Origin: Atrina japonica
Taxonomy: Eukaryota; Mollusca; Bivalvia; Pterioida; Pinnidae
Length of the DNA stretch: 64,000 nucleotides
Assembly (NCBI GenBank): GCA_030159075.1
Contig: BROG01000227.1
Span: forward strand, 910,001-974,000
Direction of reading: 5' to 3'
The first letter of the stretch is position 1, and each line of letters opens with the position of its first letter. Made by a program: the position numbers and the translations under genes. This document shows positions 60,776 through 64,000 of the stretch, in pieces. A model generated the notes under the pieces. The model was given only the letters and a program-made list of their open reading frames with translations. It had not been told where the DNA came from and ran no database searches.

Positions 60776-61845
60776 GAAATATCGTTACATCTTGTTCAAA
60801 TGTATATAGTCACTTAAACTCAAATGACGTGACGTTATATTACGTGATTTGGATTTTATACTGTGGGGTTATAAAAATTCCAGTTTGATTGAAAACTTTT
60901 GGGAGTACTTTTTGTGTGATTTAATGAGTACGTGTTTATATGGTTTTTGCAATTTTTGTTTCTTTTGTGTATCATTGCTATAATTATTTCATCTATAAAG
61001 CATCTTGTTAAAAAAAATCCTTAATTGAATTTGCCAGAAAACATAATCTGAATTCTTGGCAGCTGGTAAGATATTTTTACCAATACCAGAAATATATTGA
61101 ATCGATAGAAGATACGTCTCTGCCAAGACCAAATGTGGCAGCGCGATATATCAAAACCGCATAATTATGTGACATGTTTGGAAGTCATCCTAAAGAGTAC
61201 ATTTTATTCCTGTAGTCTTCAGCAACAGTACATGTGGCTTTTACCTTTCTACAGAGCAGGGATGAGTGTAACTAAGCCGACAATTGCGTGTCTCGTGTCA
61301 TACAACTAATAAATTGCTACTAGGGTCAGCTTTCAATGCGACTATTGCTACGTCTAGGTCCGCTATAAGATCATACTTTAAGCTGACATGTCAATGTCAT
61401 TTATGAGATAATTAGCAAATGAATCTAAAAGACTGAATGAAACGTTAAAAACATTTTAACCGTCAAAACGAAAAATAAACTGTAAAAATCGGAACACATT
61501 ATAGTAATTTCTATAAATCTTCATATGAGACATGACAAATGTATTCTATTTAATAGTCGCTATTGACCTGCTGTTTTTATTATGTAAATTAAAGTACATA
61601 CAGCTTTATAAGTCAACGTTAAATAACAAAAAAGAAACCATTATCGTTACTTTTGCTGCAGATAACCGATTGCATTAAACGGTTCCACATTCACACAAAC
61701 GATAAACGTTAAAATGTTAAAAGATCATCTAAATGTTGTACAAATTAATGAAATTACACGTAATTTTTCGTGCGACATTTAGGGTGTAACCTAGTCTTAC
61801 AATGCACGTGCCATTTGCCTGTTTCAGTATGACATTTAAGATATA
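60776..61845. other. AT-rich non-coding stretch
   Basis: Nothing recognised. Confidence 0.6.
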
Positions 61846-62305
61846 CATTGGCCTAGATATTTATATGCTTCATAGTAATTTTCGCGTGTTGGGTCTGTGA
61901 TATTAATCATATACATTCTGTGTCTATTTCCCATAACCAGGTAACAGTATAAAAGAAACTTTCGACAGTTACCGTAACGAAATATCAATTCTTTTCTGTT
62001 GCATTTAATGTTATTACTACACAGCTAACACCAAGTAGCATTTTAAACGCCATCCATTCACGTTTTGTGTTTACTTCTCTGCTCATTATTCTTTTATATT
62101 TATGACTGTCTCTCTGAAAATAAAATATTTTATAGGAAACAATTTCAAGAAAACGTTACTTTTTCTGTATTCTAAAACTACAAATTATAAAGAATAAAAA
62201 GACTCACGTATTCTGTCTCTCGAGACATCTAGAAAGCTATTAAATGATATTGGTTTTACAGTGTCATGTCTGACTTCAGCTATGTGAATATCAATTGTCA
62301 CGTAA

Positions 62306-62308
<3 letters not shown>

Positions 62309-62393
<85 letters not shown>
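62309..62393. repeat. (CT)n microsatellite
   Basis: About 84 bp of pure CT, inside the TIR element. Confidence 0.97.
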
Positions 62394-62395
<2 letters not shown>

Positions 62396-62442
62396 GTTTG
62401 TCTATCTGTCTATATACTTCCCTGTCTGTCTGTCATTCATCC

Positions 62443-62443
<1 letters not shown>

Positions 62444-62530
<87 letters not shown>
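62444..62530. repeat. (TA)n microsatellite
   Basis: About 87 bp of pure TA running up to the right terminal inverted repeat of the enclosing element. Confidence 0.97.
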
Positions 62531-62533
<3 letters not shown>

Positions 62534-62635
62534 CACAACGCCGAAAATGACTATGAAGCATATAAATATCTAGGCCAATGTATATAGTGACTCTTTTTTT
62601 TATTTATCTAAGTACTTGTGTGAATCAATATATCT

Positions 62636-62640
<5 letters not shown>

Positions 62641-62681
<41 letters not shown>

Positions 62682-62754
62682 CCATTTATCTATAGATCAA
62701 TTTGTCGATCTATCTTTCTATCTATCTATCTATCTGTCTGTCTATCTATCTATC

Positions 62755-62785
<31 letters not shown>

Positions 62786-62786
62786 C
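62641..62786. repeat. (TA)n followed by (TATC)n
   Basis: About 37 bp TA, a short spacer with ATCGATCC, then TATC/TGTC units to 62786. The Tyr-Ile and Leu-Ser-Ile frames here are artefacts. Confidence 0.95.
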
Positions 62787-62984
62787 ACTGTATTTATAAT
62801 GTAAATCTAAATAGCAATGCATTTCGCGACATTCTTTATCATATATTTATATAACGTGTCACATCCTACAGCAGCATTGTATTAAATCGTTGATATCATT
62901 AGCAGCTGTTTAGATCTGATATCTACATGGCCAAGAGAAGTAACTCTTATCATCCTCATCGTCCTATTATATATCATTTAAATT

Positions 62985-63300
62985 CTAAATTCTTCAAAAG
63001 CTAAGATAGTCATCTTTTTAAAGTGATTACTCTTAGACGGATTTGGCTATACGTTTAGATTTATTATTTGACCTTGTATTATACCACTTTCCAGTCAGAA
63101 AATATATATCTTTTTCAAATTGGAGCTCAAATGATGAAGTCTAAATTGACAGAAACGATCGTCTTAAGCATAACATCTCCCCATGTCAAGGTTTTCCGGT
63201 CCACCACGTTACTCACACGAACGATGTGGAACAGAAAACCTTGACTCGGGGAGATGTAATGCTCAAGCATTATAACTTTGGCATTATGTTTATAATATAT
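62985..63300 (+). mobile_element. Family C repeat carrying a hairpin insertion
   Basis: TTCTAAATTCTTCAAAAGCT, AGTGATTACTCTTAGACGGA, TTATTTGACCTTGTATTATA, GGAGCTCAAATGATGAAGTC and TTGACAGAAACGATCGTCTT precede the insertion at about 63171-63264. The element resumes with CATTATAACTTTGGCATTAT. Confidence 0.85.
63173..63257. mobile_element. 85-bp snap-back insertion within family C
   Basis: ACATCTCCCCATGTCAAGGT (63173-63192) and its near complement ACCTTGACTCGGGGAGATGT (63238-63257) form the outer arms; pairing continues inward through TTTCCGGTCCACCACGTT and AACGATGTGGAACAGAAA around a short loop near 63212-63218. AAGCAT lies on both sides (63167-63172 region and 63265-63270), a possible target duplication. 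Confidence 0.8.
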
Positions 63301-63457
63301 GACACCCTCTGATACATTTATCAAAGTCTAATGTCGCTGTATATGTTTTAGTATTTGTTAGGTATTGAAGTTTTGAGATTCAAATACGATGGACATCTTT
63401 CATTGTAATAAAAAAAATATTATACATGTATCATTTTCTACATTTGACTGTTTTTGG

Positions 63458-63598
63458 AAAGTAATGAAATGAATTTGTTTCCTACGCCCTTCTGAAAATT
63501 TACCATCTTTCAAATTTAAGATTTAAAAGTAATGAAATGAATTTATTTTCTACATCCTTTTGAAAATTTCCCATCTTTCAAATTTAAGATTTAAAAGT
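63458..63598. repeat. Tandem duplication, 68-bp unit
   Basis: GTAATGAAATGAATTT at 63461 and 63529 each lead into TTTGAAAATTTCCCATCTTT-like sequence and CAAATTTAAGATTTAAAAG. Two copies at about 90 percent identity by eye. Confidence 0.9.
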
Positions 63599-64000
63599 TA
63601 ACATTTTATTTTTAGATGTTTTAATTTCATATATTCATGAATTTTTTTGTTGGCACTTTTGAAGATATTAGACATTTTATGGTAGTAATGAATTGAGTAC
63701 TAGTAAATAATCATGTCTGTTTACAAGAACATTATTTACAAAAATCCGGGGCAAATTTCACAGTTGTATTTCACAGAATTCCTTTCTGTGCCAAGTATAA
63801 CCGTGAGAAATTATGTCAATTACGCATCAAGCGACGTTAAAACAATGTACAAAGAATTTCGAATTACGTAACATTGCTTCTATCTACATTGTAATTGCTG
63901 AAAAGATAACGGATAATATTCCGTCTCTTTTGTGGTTCCTTGATGTATAGTGAAATTACCACACATATAAAGTTAAATATGTCAGATAAACAAACCCTGT
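63599..64000. other. AT-rich non-coding stretch to window end
   Basis: Nothing recognised. Confidence 0.6.

Larger units (their letters stand above)
61846..62580. mobile_element. 735-bp TIR element with TA target sites
   Basis: The left end CATTGGCCTAGATATTTATA then TGCTTCATAGT (from 61846) and the right end, its reverse complement (to 62580), match without gap for over 30 bp and with mismatches for about 20 more. TA lies directly outside both ends (61844-61845, 62581-62582), the target duplication typical of Tc1/mariner-type elements. No transposase frame is seen. The interior holds (CT)n and (TA)n tracts. Confidence 0.75.

Noticed and set aside
62266..62573. 88-92-codon ORFs with Ser-Leu then Tyr-Ile repeats
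   Set aside because: Translations of (CT)n and (TA)n tracts inside the 735-bp TIR element.

Overview
This window reads as non-coding DNA from an animal nuclear genome, most likely a lophotrochozoan and probably a bivalve mollusc. The base composition is strongly AT-rich. There are dozens of long (TA)n, (CT)n, (CA)n, (GAT)n and (TATC)n microsatellites, and the unique sequence between them is full of stop codons. tRNA-headed SINEs of a kind I associate with mollusc genomes are present, along with many small non-autonomous DNA transposons. Nothing looks bacterial: there are no operons, ribosome binding sites, rRNA, CRISPR or phage genes. Almost every long open frame is an artefact of a simple or tandem repeat. 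The taxon call is inference from repeat style only.

Layout. 1-8.9 kb: microsatellites and a 45-bp minisatellite (3826-4795) with decayed flanks. 8.9-16.8 kb: a candidate first coding exon (ATG plus splice donor, 8937), a SINE (11220-11435) abutting a 38-bp minisatellite (11455-12095), and triplet repeats. 16.8-19.2 kb: a degenerate ~50-bp array invaded by an old dispersed repeat and by a 1.18-kb hAT-like element, which itself carries a foldback element and a SINE. 20-32 kb: a 48-bp perfect palindrome, AT tracts, foldback and AGACCACCT-type elements. 32-38 kb: a 118-bp higher-order array, a complete foldback MITE, a possible two-exon small gene or an opposing ORF (34.7-35.5 kb), and a (TA)n tract framed by perfect 20-bp inverted repeats. 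38-49 kb: SINEs and two dispersed families (called B and C here) that occur both singly and as tandem dimers. 49-54 kb: a tRNA-Lys-derived SINE, a broken adenylate-forming (AMP-binding) domain relic at 50.3-50.9 kb, and a 50-bp-arm hairpin. 54-64 kb: further B, C and foldback copies, a 44-bp array, a 70-bp array that grew inside a family C copy, and a 735-bp TIR element enclosing two microsatellites.

Repeat families named here. A: tRNA-like SINE, 6 copies. B: ~270-290-bp unit with a conserved hairpin. C: ~344-bp unit. D: foldback MITE with TTAAAGGGGCATTA termini. E: elements with TTAAGAGACCACCT-type subrepeats. No intact, confidently identified protein gene is present. The three candidate coding signals (8937, 35005-35504, 50330-50857) are low to moderate confidence. 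If they are real, the window is mostly intron or intergenic space.
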